From the NCBI RefSeq assembly GCF_900110815.1, contig NZ_FOIT01000006.1:76549-137761 (forward strand): DNA of 61,213 nucleotides. Reading direction: 5' to 3'. This stretch comes from Aliicoccus persicus. Lineage in GTDB: Bacteria; Bacillota; Bacilli; Staphylococcales; Salinicoccaceae. Below the pieces are notes generated by a model. That model did no database searches. It had not been told where the DNA came from and worked only from the letters and a program-made list of their open reading frames with translations. Below, piece by piece: positions 1-9,108 of this stretch; position 1 is the stretch's first letter; each line of letters begins with the position of its first letter. The translations under genes were made by a program, and so were the position numbers.

Positions 1-98
1 CGAAAAAACTGAGCTGCCGCACAGCTAGTGGTTCAAAGTGTGCGGCAAGTCCGAAAAAACTGAGCTGCCGCATCGCACTCGACTAAAAATGTGCGGCA
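1..98. repeat. 51-bp hairpin repeats, end of an array
   Basis: The window opens inside a tandem array. The arm TGTGCGGCA occurs at 39 and again at 90, exactly 51 bp apart. The complementary arm TGCCGCACA is at 15-23 and a variant is at 66-73. The loop between arms carries a run of six A. The last 5' arm (90-98) has no partner, so the array ends there. The same stem and period recur at 39257-39562. The array lies upstream of the TetR gene and any gene it follows is outside the window. Confidence 0.85.
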
Positions 99-126
99 GG
101 CTCCCCAATAATCGTCATTTTTTCAT

Positions 127-155
127 TTGCAACAGCTTTTATCTTATTGTAAACT
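127..155 (+). promoter_or_regulatory. Candidate sigma-A promoter of the tetR-ABC operon
   Basis: TTGCAA (127-132) and TAAACT (150-155) are separated by 17 bp. This puts the start of transcription next to the palindrome at 159-177. Both hexamers deviate from consensus, so this is a plausible but unproven promoter. Confidence 0.5.
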
Positions 156-158
156 TAA

Positions 159-177
159 GTTGACCATAGTGGTCAAC
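159..177. promoter_or_regulatory. Palindromic operator, probably for the adjacent TetR protein
   Basis: GTTGACCA (159-166) and TGGTCAAC (170-177) form a perfect 8-bp inverted repeat around the 3-bp centre TAG. A short, dense palindrome just upstream of a TetR-family gene and at the predicted transcription start is the usual layout for autorepression. It would control the regulator and the two exporter genes together. Confidence 0.65.
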
Positions 178-241
178 GGAAAAATCAACACCAAAAAATC
201 AACACAATAAGACTACCACACAACTCAAGGGGGCGGACGTT

Positions 242-835
242 TTGCAAGGGACAAAAGAGAAAATATTGCGTGCGGCGTACAAAGAGTTTGAGTCGCACGG
301 CTATTCACTTGCATCGACGAACAAAATTGTAAATGAAGCGGGTGTATCGAAAGGAACGCTGTTCAACTATTTCGGATCGAAAGAAAAACTCTATCACTCG
401 TGTATTGAGCACGCGATCGGCGTCACTATTACTGAGACGAACGCGTTCCAATACGAAAAACCTGGATTCATCGAAAGAATGTATGAACTTATGCAGCTAA
501 AGCAAGCAATACAGATGCGACATCCGGAACTGACGCAGTTTTTAAGCAAGGCTTATTTAGACAAGACATTACCAGAGAAATATCGTCAACAATTGGATGA
601 GTTCAGAGAGAAGTCACTCAATCAATTACTTGAAGGTGTCGATGTTTCGAATCTTAGAGATGATTTACCGAAAGATAGGATGATGGATCTCATCAGATGG
701 ACACTCGACGGTTACGCAGAACAGATGAAAAACATGTGGCAGATGGGGCTAATTGATTTAGAGAATTTAGAACCCTATTACGAAGATTTCGAGAAGCACT
801 TAGATGTCATGAAAAAATTGTACTATAAGGAGTGA
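242..835 (+). CDS. TetR-family transcriptional regulator
   Basis: Protein of 197 residues with a TetR-type N-terminal DNA-binding domain (about residues 6-52), including the helix-turn-helix stretch TNKIVNEAGVSKGTLFNYF. The C-terminal helical region (about 60-197) would bind a ligand and dimerise; it has no recognisable specificity. The start is TTG at 242, chosen because AAGGGGGCGG lies just upstream and no better in-frame ATG follows. The stop is 6 bp from the ABC ATPase gene, so the three genes look like one operon. It probably represses this operon through the palindrome at 159-177. The effector is unknown, although TetR/ABC-2 pairs of this type usually respond to toxic compounds. Confidence 0.88.
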   Translation: MQGTKEKILRAAYKEFESHGYSLASTNKIVNEAGVSKGTLFNYFGSKEKLYHSCIEHAIGVTITETNAFQYEKPGFIERMYELMQLKQAIQMRHPELTQFLSKAYLDKTLPEKYRQQLDEFREKSLNQLLEGVDVSNLRDDLPKDRMMDLIRWTLDGYAEQMKNMWQMGLIDLENLEPYYEDFEKHLDVMKKLYYKE

Positions 836-841
836 ATGTAG

Positions 842-1723
842 ATGCCAATTTTGGAAATTAAAGAAGTGACGAAGAACTATGGTGATTTTACAGCGGTTGA
901 AGATGTCTCGATGGCGATTGAACCAGGGGAAGTGTATGGTTTTATCGGTCCGAATGGGGCAGGTAAGTCGACGACGATTCGCATGATTATCGGCGCAATC
1001 GGTATTACGAAAGGTCAAATTTTTGTCGATGATATGGATGTTTCAAAAGATAAAAAATACTTATCGAAAATCAGCTACGTTCCAGGTGATGTGAGTCTGT
1101 GGCCAAACTTAACGGGTATGGAAGTAATCAATTTCCTTATGGCTGCGCGTGGTTATAAGGATACGAAGCGTCGAGATGAATTGATCGAAACGTTTAGACT
1201 CGATCCACACAAAAAGTCGAAGACGTATTCAAAGGGGAACCGACAAAAAGTTGCACTCATCAGCGCATTTTGTTCAGATGCTGAACTGTATATTTTTGAC
1301 GAACCGACGTCTGGATTAGACCCTTTGATGGAGCATACGTTCCATGAAGAAGTGAAACGATTGAAACAGGAAGGTAAGAGCGTACTATTATCGAGTCATA
1401 TTTTGTCTGAAGTTGAGAAGCTTGCGGATCGCATCTCAATTATTAAAGATGGAAAAATTGTTGAGAGTGGGCGTTTCAGTGAACTTAGTCATATTACGCG
1501 CATGAAGTATATCATTGAATCAAATGAAGATATATCACCAATCAAACAATTGGACTATGTCCATAACGTTGAAGAGGAAGGCAAACAATTGCATTTACTC
1601 GTCGACAATGAATCGATACCAGACTTTTTAAATGAATTGAAAACATACAAGATCACCCATCTTGAGACTGAGCCAGCAAAACTTGAAGATATCTTCTTGC
1701 GATTCTACGAGGCGAGTCGATGA
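842..1723 (+). CDS. ABC-2-type exporter, ATP-binding protein
   Basis: ATPase subunit of 293 residues. Walker A GPNGAGKST is at residues 36-44, a degenerate signature YSKGNRQKVAL near 128 and Walker B LYIFDEP near 150. The C-terminal 70 residues are the extension common in drug- and bacteriocin-export ATPases. The stop codon overlaps the start of the permease gene by 4 bp (ATGA), so the two are translationally coupled. It should energise export by the downstream membrane protein at the cytoplasmic membrane. Substrate cannot be read from sequence; antibiotic or lipid-like compounds are typical for the family. Confidence 0.9.
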   Translation: MPILEIKEVTKNYGDFTAVEDVSMAIEPGEVYGFIGPNGAGKSTTIRMIIGAIGITKGQIFVDDMDVSKDKKYLSKISYVPGDVSLWPNLTGMEVINFLMAARGYKDTKRRDELIETFRLDPHKKSKTYSKGNRQKVALISAFCSDAELYIFDEPTSGLDPLMEHTFHEEVKRLKQEGKSVLLSSHILSEVEKLADRISIIKDGKIVESGRFSELSHITRMKYIIESNEDISPIKQLDYVHNVEEEGKQLHLLVDNESIPDFLNELKTYKITHLETEPAKLEDIFLRFYEASR

Positions 1724-3297
1724 ATTATATACGATTACAAATAAAAGCACTTTGGCTAAAAGTCTCCATATGGGTTGGATCGTTGTCGATATTGACGATT
1801 CTTATTGCATTTATGATTGGTGAACTATATAGCAATCCGTTTGAGCGCATGAACATGCGCATGGCCATGGATTCACCAGCGATGGTGGCAATGGCTGGTC
1901 CAATACCGCCTGGCGACTTTACAGAAGCGGCATTGTTCATGGTAGTCACCGTACTCTTTCTTGGATTAGCATATGGTTTATTTAATATTTTGATTGCGAA
2001 TCAAGTGGTTAAACACGAAGAGAATGAAGGTCTCACAGAACTGCTCATAGCAAGTGGTATCGGCCGGAAAGCGTTGTTTGTCAATCATGTAATGGTTGGT
2101 ATTTTGATTAACATTCCATTTTTCATCATCACAATTTTGGGATTAACACTCGTCAATGTGAACGGCTCAGAGTTTATAGATCATGTGGTATTTATTAGTG
2201 CGATTACGTTATTTGGTTTGCTATTTTATGCGTTAACGATGGCAATCGGTGCCTTTGTCACAACGAGTGACATGACGTTTGGTATTGCGCTGAGTGTACT
2301 TATCGGCATGTACTTATATCGTGCAATTACCGATGTTGTGGATATCAGTTATTCTGTCGTCTCTCCATATCATTGGTTGTCTCGACTCGATGCATACGGC
2401 GGAAATAATATAGAATGGCTCATTCCGTTTTCTATTCTCATTATATTCTTTGCTATAGCATACTTCGTGACGTTAAAGCGTGACGTTGGTGATGGGATCA
2501 TTCATCCGAAAGTCACACATAGGTCGAGAAATATTTCTTCATATCCAAAACTATTATTCACCCAGTCACGCATGCTGATTATTGCATGGTTTGTTGCACT
2601 GATTGTGACGGGACTTTCATATGGTTCCGTACTCGAGGATATCGAAGAGATTATGGCAAATAACTTCATCATGAATGCTGCAGTTCAAGCGGGTCAAATC
2701 GATAATCCCGTGCTGTTCTTTATCAGTATGATTAGCATAATTACGGCAATCATCTCAATGTTTCCGGGCTTAATGATTATGGGTAAATTATTAAAAGAAG
2801 AGCGACTCAGATTGGAGTGGATGAGTGCAGGTGTTGATATTAAACGTATCAATCCCACGCGCATCATCATTACACATATTATATTTGCAATTGTCGCAAG
2901 TATTGCTGCACATGCGCTCTATGCTATTTCACTGTACAGTATGACATTGTTGGTCGAAGATTTCCCAACAGAACCGATAGATTATGTCTATGCGTTGATC
3001 AGTGAGGGTAGTGTCATCGTGTTAATGATCGGGTTAGTGACATTATTCTATGGTATTTCATACAAAATGTTTAAACTGATTTGGCCGGTCATTGCATTCT
3101 TGTTCATCATCAGTTATGTCGGAACGATTTTGCAGTTCCCTGATTGGTTGTTAAACGTGTCTCCATTCCACCATCTCGGACACATTTTCGTCGATGGACC
3201 GATGTGGAATGTGATTGTTATATTGTATGCTACTGCATTAATATTAATGATAATCGGCGTCATGCTCTATAGACGCAGAGATATTCAAAATGGTTAG
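1720..3297 (+). CDS. ABC-2-type exporter, large permease subunit
   Basis: Integral membrane protein of 525 residues with about 12 hydrophobic segments in two halves, so a single chain may supply both six-helix permease units. The size and two-half layout resemble the permeases paired with polyketide-antibiotic exporters of the tetronasin type. It overlaps the ATPase gene by 4 bp and completes a tetR-ATPase-permease operon. The final residues are basic (YRRRD) and cytoplasmic. The exported compound is unknown. Confidence 0.8.
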   Translation: MNYIRLQIKALWLKVSIWVGSLSILTILIAFMIGELYSNPFERMNMRMAMDSPAMVAMAGPIPPGDFTEAALFMVVTVLFLGLAYGLFNILIANQVVKHEENEGLTELLIASGIGRKALFVNHVMVGILINIPFFIITILGLTLVNVNGSEFIDHVVFISAITLFGLLFYALTMAIGAFVTTSDMTFGIALSVLIGMYLYRAITDVVDISYSVVSPYHWLSRLDAYGGNNIEWLIPFSILIIFFAIAYFVTLKRDVGDGIIHPKVTHRSRNISSYPKLLFTQSRMLIIAWFVALIVTGLSYGSVLEDIEEIMANNFIMNAAVQAGQIDNPVLFFISMISIITAIISMFPGLMIMGKLLKEERLRLEWMSAGVDIKRINPTRIIITHIIFAIVASIAAHALYAISLYSMTLLVEDFPTEPIDYVYALISEGSVIVLMIGLVTLFYGISYKMFKLIWPVIAFLFIISYVGTILQFPDWLLNVSPFHHLGHIFVDGPMWNVIVILYATALILMIIGVMLYRRRDIQNG

Positions 3298-3323
3298 GAA
3301 ATGAATCTTTTAGCGAATCATTG

Positions 3324-3405
3324 TATAATCTATGACACACAAGAGAAAGTAACTCAGTTACTGACCCAAACACAAAAAAATCCACTTTAGTGGATGTGTC
3401 GGAGG
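3324..3405 (+). promoter_or_regulatory. Promoter -10 element and hairpin leader of the TcaA-like gene
   Basis: A TATAAT hexamer lies at 3324-3329 in the gap after the exporter operon; no convincing -35 is visible. The leader contains two small hairpins: AGTAAC/GTTACT (3348-3353 with 3357-3362) and TCCACT/AGTGGA (3381-3386 with 3389-3394). The second ends seven bases before the GGAGG ribosome-binding site at 3401-3405, so structure near the RBS could affect translation. Confidence 0.35.
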
Positions 3406-3414
3406 ATAAAAAAC

Positions 3415-4971
3415 ATGAAAAATTTATTGTCTAAAATTTTCTTTTTTGGTGCTTTAATGCTGACGTTTAACCTAGTTATGAACACAGTGAGTGCACAGGA
3501 ATCAGAAGAGGATATCGAGTACGATGATGAATATCAAACAACAAACTTTGCGACTGTGTTACCACAAGATTTAGAAACACATTTTACAAACTACTTCCAA
3601 GGTTTAGAAGACTTTTATAACGGTGGTAGTGAAGCAGTGCTCAAGTATCCTTACGAAGATAGTGCGCTATATCAGCTCATCATTGATAACAGAACATCTG
3701 GCTATTTTGAAGGCTACGAAATATTGAATTGGGAAATTGTTGAAGAGAATTATTTAAATAATGGTATGGACGTGAATGTCGTCATTGAACGTGAAGTGAC
3801 GACACCCAATTATCCAGGATCAACGAATACATTTGAACGCGTGAATTATGACCTCCACTTACAAGGTAATGGAGAATGGAAGATCGCAAGATACTTCATC
3901 ATGTCAAATGATGATACGACGATTTCAGATATCAGCGATTTCTTTGACTTGTATTATGCAAATCAAAAAGAATATTATGCAGGCGGTAGCAACGCGGTAT
4001 TAAACCAAATTGTTGAAGGCTCTGATTTATATAACCTTGTTAACAATAACGGAAAATCTGGTGGATACTATGGCTATGAAATTACAGACTGGCGTTTTAT
4101 CGATGTGCAGTATGAAAGTGACGAACGTGCAGTCATATTGATGGAGAGAGACTTTATTAACCCGTCATCAACTCGACGACATGCAGGCACAGAAGTCGTG
4201 ACGTATACGATGAGTGGATTGCAAGGCGATTTAATTCTCGAATCATATGAAATTCTAGATTATAACCAAAACGAATTGCAGTTGTTAAACAACTACTTTG
4301 AGTCATACTTTGAAGCACAGCGCGCGTACTATGCAGGAGAAAGCGAAGATGTACTCAACTTCCCTGAAGAAGGGAACGACTTGTATAACTTGCTCGTTAG
4401 CAACCGTCAGTCTGGGTACTTCGATGACTATCAAGTGATGGACTGGAAGATAGGTAAGCTCGGTTATCACAATGAAGGCTATGACATCAAAGTTGTCATC
4501 GACCGTCTAATCGATAATCCTGCCCAAGATTTACGTGAGAACGAAACGATTATTTATGAGCTACAATCAATCGGTAACGGTGAATATAATATTACGTATT
4601 ATGATAGACACCTATTGCCATTCGATCAGTACATTCGAATCGACGATTTCTTTACGAGATACTACAAGGCACAGCGTGATTTCTACGCAGGTGAAAATGA
4701 AGAAGTGTTGATTATGATGTATGAGGGTAATTCACTCTATCAGTTATTAGAAAATAACAAAGCAGGTGGAGAGTACGATGATTATTACGTACCACATTGG
4801 AGAATCGTAGAGATTGAGCATACGAATGATGGACATGACATCCGTGTTGTTATCGAACGATTCTTCTATAACCCATCGAGCCCATATCGTGAAGAAGGAT
4901 TTGAGAGTGTCACATACGAACTGCATGATGGTGACCAAGGGTTAATCATCGATGCACATTATAATAACTAG
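3415..4971 (+). CDS. Secreted protein with four tandem TcaA/NTF2-like repeats
   Basis: Protein of 518 residues from the ATG at 3415, which has GGAGG nine bases upstream; an earlier in-frame ATG at 3394 has no such site. Residues 1-28 are a signal peptide ending in VSAQ. The rest is four repeats of about 115-120 residues. Each has an aromatic-rich opening like YYxAQxxFYAG, then LYxLLxNN, SGYFDxYxVxxWxI and a long acidic beta strand. They resemble the C-terminal NTF2-like domain of staphylococcal TcaA, a cell-envelope protein linked to teicoplanin response. TcaA's zinc ribbon and transmembrane anchor are absent and no LPXTG motif follows, so it is probably soluble outside the cell. Function is inferred only from fold resemblance. 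Confidence 0.6.
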   Translation: MKNLLSKIFFFGALMLTFNLVMNTVSAQESEEDIEYDDEYQTTNFATVLPQDLETHFTNYFQGLEDFYNGGSEAVLKYPYEDSALYQLIIDNRTSGYFEGYEILNWEIVEENYLNNGMDVNVVIEREVTTPNYPGSTNTFERVNYDLHLQGNGEWKIARYFIMSNDDTTISDISDFFDLYYANQKEYYAGGSNAVLNQIVEGSDLYNLVNNNGKSGGYYGYEITDWRFIDVQYESDERAVILMERDFINPSSTRRHAGTEVVTYTMSGLQGDLILESYEILDYNQNELQLLNNYFESYFEAQRAYYAGESEDVLNFPEEGNDLYNLLVSNRQSGYFDDYQVMDWKIGKLGYHNEGYDIKVVIDRLIDNPAQDLRENETIIYELQSIGNGEYNITYYDRHLLPFDQYIRIDDFFTRYYKAQRDFYAGENEEVLIMMYEGNSLYQLLENNKAGGEYDDYYVPHWRIVEIEHTNDGHDIRVVIERFFYNPSSPYREEGFESVTYELHDGDQGLIIDAHYNN

Positions 4972-4973
4972 AT

Positions 4974-5015
4974 AAAAAAGCTGCCTCCCGTCAAATCGAC
5001 TGAGGCAGTTTTTAA
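4974..5015. terminator. Bidirectional intrinsic terminator
   Basis: CTGCCTC (4981-4987) pairs with GAGGCAG (5002-5008), with an A-run before and a T-run after. It can therefore end transcription of both convergent genes. Confidence 0.85.
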
Positions 5016-5025
5016 ATTCAATATA

Positions 5026-5826
5026 TCAATGTTTCAATCTATGAATCACTTCGAGTGCATCTTTCAATGAAATCATCTGACGGTTTTCATCATTAAATAA
5101 AGCAAGTTCTGAAACACCGTTGCCAACGAGCATTTCGATAATTTCTTCGAAACCCAACATGTAGTCTTCAGGATGATGGGCATCAGATCCCAGAGTAATC
5201 AACTTACCACCAAGCGCAATGTAGCGCTCAATGCCCCATTGATACAAAGCTTTATTCCCGTGAACAAAGATTGACTTACTGTTAATTTCAAATGCAATAT
5301 CTTTCTCGATAATCGTTTCAAAAACTTTATTTAAACGGTCTTCATATGGTCCAATCTCAGAGATATCAAAGTCATGTATTCTAAAGCCAAAGTCAAAATG
5401 AGCAAGGATATGAAAGTCATTCCACTCTGTTACAGCTTCAAGCAATGTGTCAACGTACGAATTAAGCATTTCATCGCGTGGGATATCCACACGACTCATA
5501 AATCCGTAGTCCCCATTATGATGGGCACTCATGATTTTTACTTTAAATGGATATTTCGAAAAAATGTGGTCTAATGCACCTTCAATGCCACGTGCATAGC
5601 CAACTTCAACACCGAGCAATAACTCTGTGCCGCGTTCCTTCAACTCGTCTTTAAGATCGAGCAGCAAATCAAACGCTGGTGTAATATCGACTTTCGGTTC
5701 GCCCGGAGATTGCAATTCTAAATGATCGGTAAACACCACATATTTTGGACCGTTCTTTATGTATTGAAATGGATCGGCTTCACTATCTATGGAAATATAA
5801 CTATGCATATGTTGATCGTAAAACAT
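5026..5826 (-). CDS. PHP-domain phosphoesterase, histidinol-phosphatase (HisK/HisJ-like)
   Basis: Polymerase-and-histidinol-phosphatase domain protein of 266 residues. Metal-binding motifs are visible: YDQHMHS at the N-terminus, ADPF soon after, HHNGDYGF in the middle and GSDAHHPEDY near the C-terminus. The family hydrolyses phosphate monoesters with a metal centre; the best-known member makes histidinol. No other histidine genes are nearby, so the substrate could differ. The start at 5826 is chosen because GAGGAG lies at the right distance, whereas that motif overlaps the upstream ATG at 5841. It is divergent from the PurC-like gene and shares its upstream region. Confidence 0.75.
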   Translation of the reverse strand: MFYDQHMHSYISIDSEADPFQYIKNGPKYVVFTDHLELQSPGEPKVDITPAFDLLLDLKDELKERGTELLLGVEVGYARGIEGALDHIFSKYPFKVKIMSAHHNGDYGFMSRVDIPRDEMLNSYVDTLLEAVTEWNDFHILAHFDFGFRIHDFDISEIGPYEDRLNKVFETIIEKDIAFEINSKSIFVHGNKALYQWGIERYIALGGKLITLGSDAHHPEDYMLGFEEIIEMLVGNGVSELALFNDENRQMISLKDALEVIHRLKH

Positions 5827-5890
5827 AATCCCACTCCTCATTCTCTTTTCTACATTGTAATTGGTATCAAATGAATAGTCACGAGATTAT

Positions 5891-5945
5891 AAACACGAAC
5901 TTTCATTTAAAATACCTTTATATATTTCGTGTTTTTTAGTACAAT
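5891..5945 (+). promoter_or_regulatory. Promoter with PurBox-like inverted pair
   Basis: TTTATA (5917-5922) and TACAAT (5940-5945) are 17 bp apart. AACACGAA (5892-5899) is mirrored by TTCGTGTT (5926-5933). Each half resembles the PurBox bound by Gram-positive PurR, which has a CGAA core flanked by A/T, although neither half is a perfect match. The second half overlaps the promoter spacer, so binding there would block transcription of the PurC-like gene. Confidence 0.4.
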
Positions 5946-5975
5946 AGTAATATCCTATACGAAGAGGTCATCAAA

Positions 5976-6665
5976 ATGGAATTAATCTATAAAGGTAAGA
6001 CGAAAGATGTATACAGAGATAGTGCAGACGATAACGGTGTTGTTTTGTTCTTCAAAGATGATATGACAGGTAAAGACGGTGTGTTTGATCCGGGAGAAAA
6101 CCAAGTGGGACTAACAGTCGAAGGATCAGGACGCGCAGGTCTTAAACTATCGAGCTACTTTTTTGAAAAGATTAATGCGCTCGGTTACCCAACGCACTTT
6201 AAGTCAGCAGATCTAGATAGTCGTTACATGTATGTGCATCCAGTAGAAACATTTGGAAAAGGTGTAGAAGTCATCTGCAGATTTAAAGCGACGGGTAGTT
6301 TTATCCGTCGATATGGTGCATATATCGAAGATGGCGAGCAGTTAGATGACTTTGTTGAGTTCACATTAAAAGACGATAAAAGACAAGACCCACCGATCAA
6401 TGAAGCGGGCCTTGTAGCGTTAGACATTTTACAACCAGGTGAGCATGATGTAATCGTAGAAAATACGTTAAAAATTTGCAAGCTGATCAAAGAAGAACTC
6501 GCTCAAAGAGGATTCGACCTTTACGATATCAAATTAGAATTTGGACGTGATATTAAGACTGGAGAGGTCATGCTGATCGATGAAATCTCTGGCGGTAACA
6601 TGCGTGTGTATAAAGCAGGACAAAAAGTAGATCCATTAGAATTAGTGGATTTGTTCTTCAAATAA
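5976..6665 (+). CDS. PurC-like protein (SAICAR synthetase family)
   Basis: Protein of 229 residues. The opening ELIYKGKTKDVY, FFKDDMTGKDG, PTHF and the late FGRDIKTGEVMLIDEISGGN correspond to the ATP-grasp-like core of phosphoribosylaminoimidazole-succinocarboxamide synthase, the purine-pathway enzyme joining aspartate to CAIR. It is close to the family's usual length of 235-240, but the segment after the first strand (VFDPGENQVGLTVEGSG) differs from textbook PurC. The gene is also alone rather than in a pur operon. It may be a second PurC or a paralogue with another substrate. It has its own promoter and terminator. Confidence 0.6.
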   Translation: MELIYKGKTKDVYRDSADDNGVVLFFKDDMTGKDGVFDPGENQVGLTVEGSGRAGLKLSSYFFEKINALGYPTHFKSADLDSRYMYVHPVETFGKGVEVICRFKATGSFIRRYGAYIEDGEQLDDFVEFTLKDDKRQDPPINEAGLVALDILQPGEHDVIVENTLKICKLIKEELAQRGFDLYDIKLEFGRDIKTGEVMLIDEISGGNMRVYKAGQKVDPLELVDLFFK

Positions 6666-6670
6666 TAGAA

Positions 6671-6698
6671 AGAGTGGACAACCGTCCACTCTTTTTTT
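6671..6698 (+). terminator. Intrinsic terminator after the PurC-like gene
   Basis: AGAGTGGAC (6671-6679), loop AACC and GTCCACTCT (6684-6692) form a perfect 9-bp stem followed by seven T. Confidence 0.95.
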
Positions 6699-6721
6699 AA
6701 TAATAGAGATGAGGTGAAAAC

Positions 6722-8497
6722 ATGAAAAAGTACTCAATCATAGCAGTATTATTCATCAGCAGCATGTTTTTAACGACACAAGTCTCTGCAAATGTCATTA
6801 AAGAAATGGTCATGAAAGTACATATTAATGAAGATGGTTCAGTCGATATAACTGAAGAACGTCTTCAAAATATGGATGAAGGTACGGAAAATTACATGAT
6901 CTTTAACAACCGTGATATGGGAGAAGTTGAAATAACGAACTTCAGTGTAGACGGTTATGAAGCAGTTGAAGATTGGGATTCAGATGCAAGCTTAGAAGAA
7001 AAAGCAGGAAAATATGGAATTTTAGACACATCATCAGGTCAAGAACTCGTATTTGGTATCGGTGAATATGGGAGCGACAATGAATATACGGTCCATTACA
7101 CACTAGAAAATATGGTACGAAATATTGATGGTGGACAAAGTCTATTCTGGAACTTTGATACATTCTTAAGCTTACCGACAGGCGAATTTACAATGGAAAT
7201 AACATCAGATGTACCCTTCGAAGACGTTAATTATTGGGGATTCGGTTTTATCGGTGATATCGAATTGATCGATGACACCATTTACTGGGATTCGAGCAAC
7301 ATGGTAAGAGAAGGAAATGACGTCATCGTGTTACTGCATTTCCCAGAAGGTACGTACACAACTTCAGTAGAAGATGATATCAGTATCGATGAAGAACGAG
7401 AACAAGCGTTGGATGGCTCGATATATGAAGAGTATTTAGAAGACCAAGATAGCATGCCAACATGGGCGATTTGGCTACTGAGTATCGGTGGGGGACTGGG
7501 TGTAATACTCGTCGGCATAATCACATACTTCTCTGTCGGTGTAGCACGATATAAAAAGGAAAAAGGTCATATCGAATCTAGAGGTACAATCGTCAGTAGA
7601 AATAAAGATTATGAAGAAGAACAAGCACCGGACGTTGAAGACTATGCAGGCATCATTTATTTCGTGAAACATCTGACATATGAAGCGTTTGATGGACTCT
7701 TCCAAGTGTATCTGATGAAGTGGAATGACGAAGGACGTTTATCGATTGAACTTGAAGAAGGCGAAGGCTGGTTTTCTACTGATGAAACGACAGTAACAAT
7801 TCACGATTATGAAGCGGCGGTAGAGGCGTATTCAACATCAATCGAACAAATTGGTAAGGCAATAAAAGCGAAGCAATATAATGGTAGTTACGAAGCATTG
7901 ATGTGGCGATTCCTAATAGAGATGGCAGATTCGAACGGTAAAATTGACAATAAAACGCTGAGAGAATTCTCGAAGAAGAATGCTAAACAGTTTGAGATAC
8001 TCGTGGATTACTTAAATGAATATTCTATAGAATATCTAGAAAAGAATGGTTATTTAGAACAAGAAAAAGGTAAGAAATATGGTTTCCCTGTTTTAATTAC
8101 ACGACCAACTGAGGCTGGTGAAGCATTGTTAAATCATATCGCACAGTATAAAAACTATTTGAACAAGCGTGATGAAGAAGTCTTGAATAATCCATTTGAT
8201 GAGTCGGAGTTAAAAGATCACTTGAAATGGGCAACATTGCTTGGAGATAGTACGAAATACAACAAAATACTTGAAACGTATAACAAAGAAGACGAGTATC
8301 GTCAGACTTACTATAACTATTATCTGTATCACCATGCTACGCTTCATACACGAAATCAAATCACGACCGGACTTGGCGAAGGTGGTATGAGCTCTGCAAT
8401 GTCATCCGCAGTCTCAGCAGCCTCAGGCGGAGGCGGCGTCACAGGCGGAGGCGGCGGAGGCGGAGCCGGTGGCGGAGGCGGTGGTGGTGCACGATAG
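6722..8497 (+). CDS. DUF2207 membrane protein with glycine-rich tail
   Basis: Protein of 591 residues. A signal peptide (1-24, ending VSAN) is followed by an extracellular DUF2207-type beta domain (about 25-225), one transmembrane helix (about 244-270, WAIWLLSIGGGLGVILVG), a cytoplasmic helical region and a C-terminal run composed almost only of glycine. This order, including the glycine tail, is typical of the widespread DUF2207 proteins, whose role is unknown. The RBS GAGGTG precedes the ATG. The gene is flanked by terminators on both sides, so it is transcribed alone. Confidence 0.85.
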   Translation: MKKYSIIAVLFISSMFLTTQVSANVIKEMVMKVHINEDGSVDITEERLQNMDEGTENYMIFNNRDMGEVEITNFSVDGYEAVEDWDSDASLEEKAGKYGILDTSSGQELVFGIGEYGSDNEYTVHYTLENMVRNIDGGQSLFWNFDTFLSLPTGEFTMEITSDVPFEDVNYWGFGFIGDIELIDDTIYWDSSNMVREGNDVIVLLHFPEGTYTTSVEDDISIDEEREQALDGSIYEEYLEDQDSMPTWAIWLLSIGGGLGVILVGIITYFSVGVARYKKEKGHIESRGTIVSRNKDYEEEQAPDVEDYAGIIYFVKHLTYEAFDGLFQVYLMKWNDEGRLSIELEEGEGWFSTDETTVTIHDYEAAVEAYSTSIEQIGKAIKAKQYNGSYEALMWRFLIEMADSNGKIDNKTLREFSKKNAKQFEILVDYLNEYSIEYLEKNGYLEQEKGKKYGFPVLITRPTEAGEALLNHIAQYKNYLNKRDEEVLNNPFDESELKDHLKWATLLGDSTKYNKILETYNKEDEYRQTYYNYYLYHHATLHTRNQITTGLGEGGMSSAMSSAVSAASGGGGVTGGGGGGGAGGGGGGGAR

Positions 8498-8513
8498 TGC
8501 ATCCGGCCTCATT

Positions 8514-8553
8514 AAAAAAGTCCCGAGATCAATTAGGATCTTGGGACTTTTTT
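8514..8553. terminator. Bidirectional intrinsic terminator
   Basis: GTCCCGAGATC (8520-8530) pairs with GATCTTGGGAC (8537-8547), with one G-T pair. Six A precede and six T follow. It separates the DUF2207 gene from the convergent mazG-like pseudogene. Confidence 0.92.
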
Positions 8554-8851
8554 CTATTTATCTGCAGGATATTTAAGACCGTTTTTCTTTATCTTTGCGC
8601 GAATTGCTTCTTCCATATCAATATCCAAACCATCCGCCATCATCAAACCATATATGAAAACATCTGCGAGCTCATCCTTTATGTTCTCGATATTCTGCTC
8701 AGCACCTTCCTCAGCACTTACCCATTGAAAATTCTCCAAAAGTTCAGCAGCCTCAAGCGAAAGAGATAACGCTAAATCCTTAGAATTATGATACTGTCAC
8801 CAGTTTCCTCTCATCCCTAAACGCATTGATTTCTTTGTTTAAGTCTTTCAT
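8554..8851 (-). pseudogene. MazG-like nucleotide pyrophosphohydrolase, frameshifted
   Basis: From an ATG at 8851 with AGGAG upstream, the reading frame gives MKDLNKEINAFRDER, the typical start of a small MazG/RS21-C6-type NTP pyrophosphohydrolase. It then hits a TAA after 21 codons. One base out of frame the family continues as QYHNSKDLALSLSLEAAELL, ENFQWVSAEEGAE and DELADVFIYGLMMADGL to a stop at 8554. The total of 298 bases is one more than a multiple of three, consistent with a single-base insertion in the stretch around 8790-8808. The C-terminus after KYPADK is also shorter than in relatives. It is therefore a broken house-cleaning nucleotidase unless this reflects a sequencing error. Confidence 0.75.
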
Positions 8852-9108
8852 TCAATAAACACTCCTCATTTATAAACACAATGCTATTAATATAACATGC
8901 ATAAAATTCAAATCATAGATTTGTAATATGTATATTAAAGTCAAATATTTATACATTTTCGATTATATCTAGCGTAATCACACTAATATATACCATTTTA
9001 TGTTAACTACTACTATGGATAATTCAGGGAGATCTCACTGTCTATTTTAAAATCGCTTAAATTAATACAATTTATGATCATATGTATATTAGTAAAGCTA
9101 TAAAGTCA
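8852..9108. other. AT-rich intergenic region, no gene seen
   Basis: About 260 bases of very AT-rich DNA between the mazG-like pseudogene and a GNAT gene. I see no open frame with an RBS, no strong hairpin and no repeat. Confidence 0.6.
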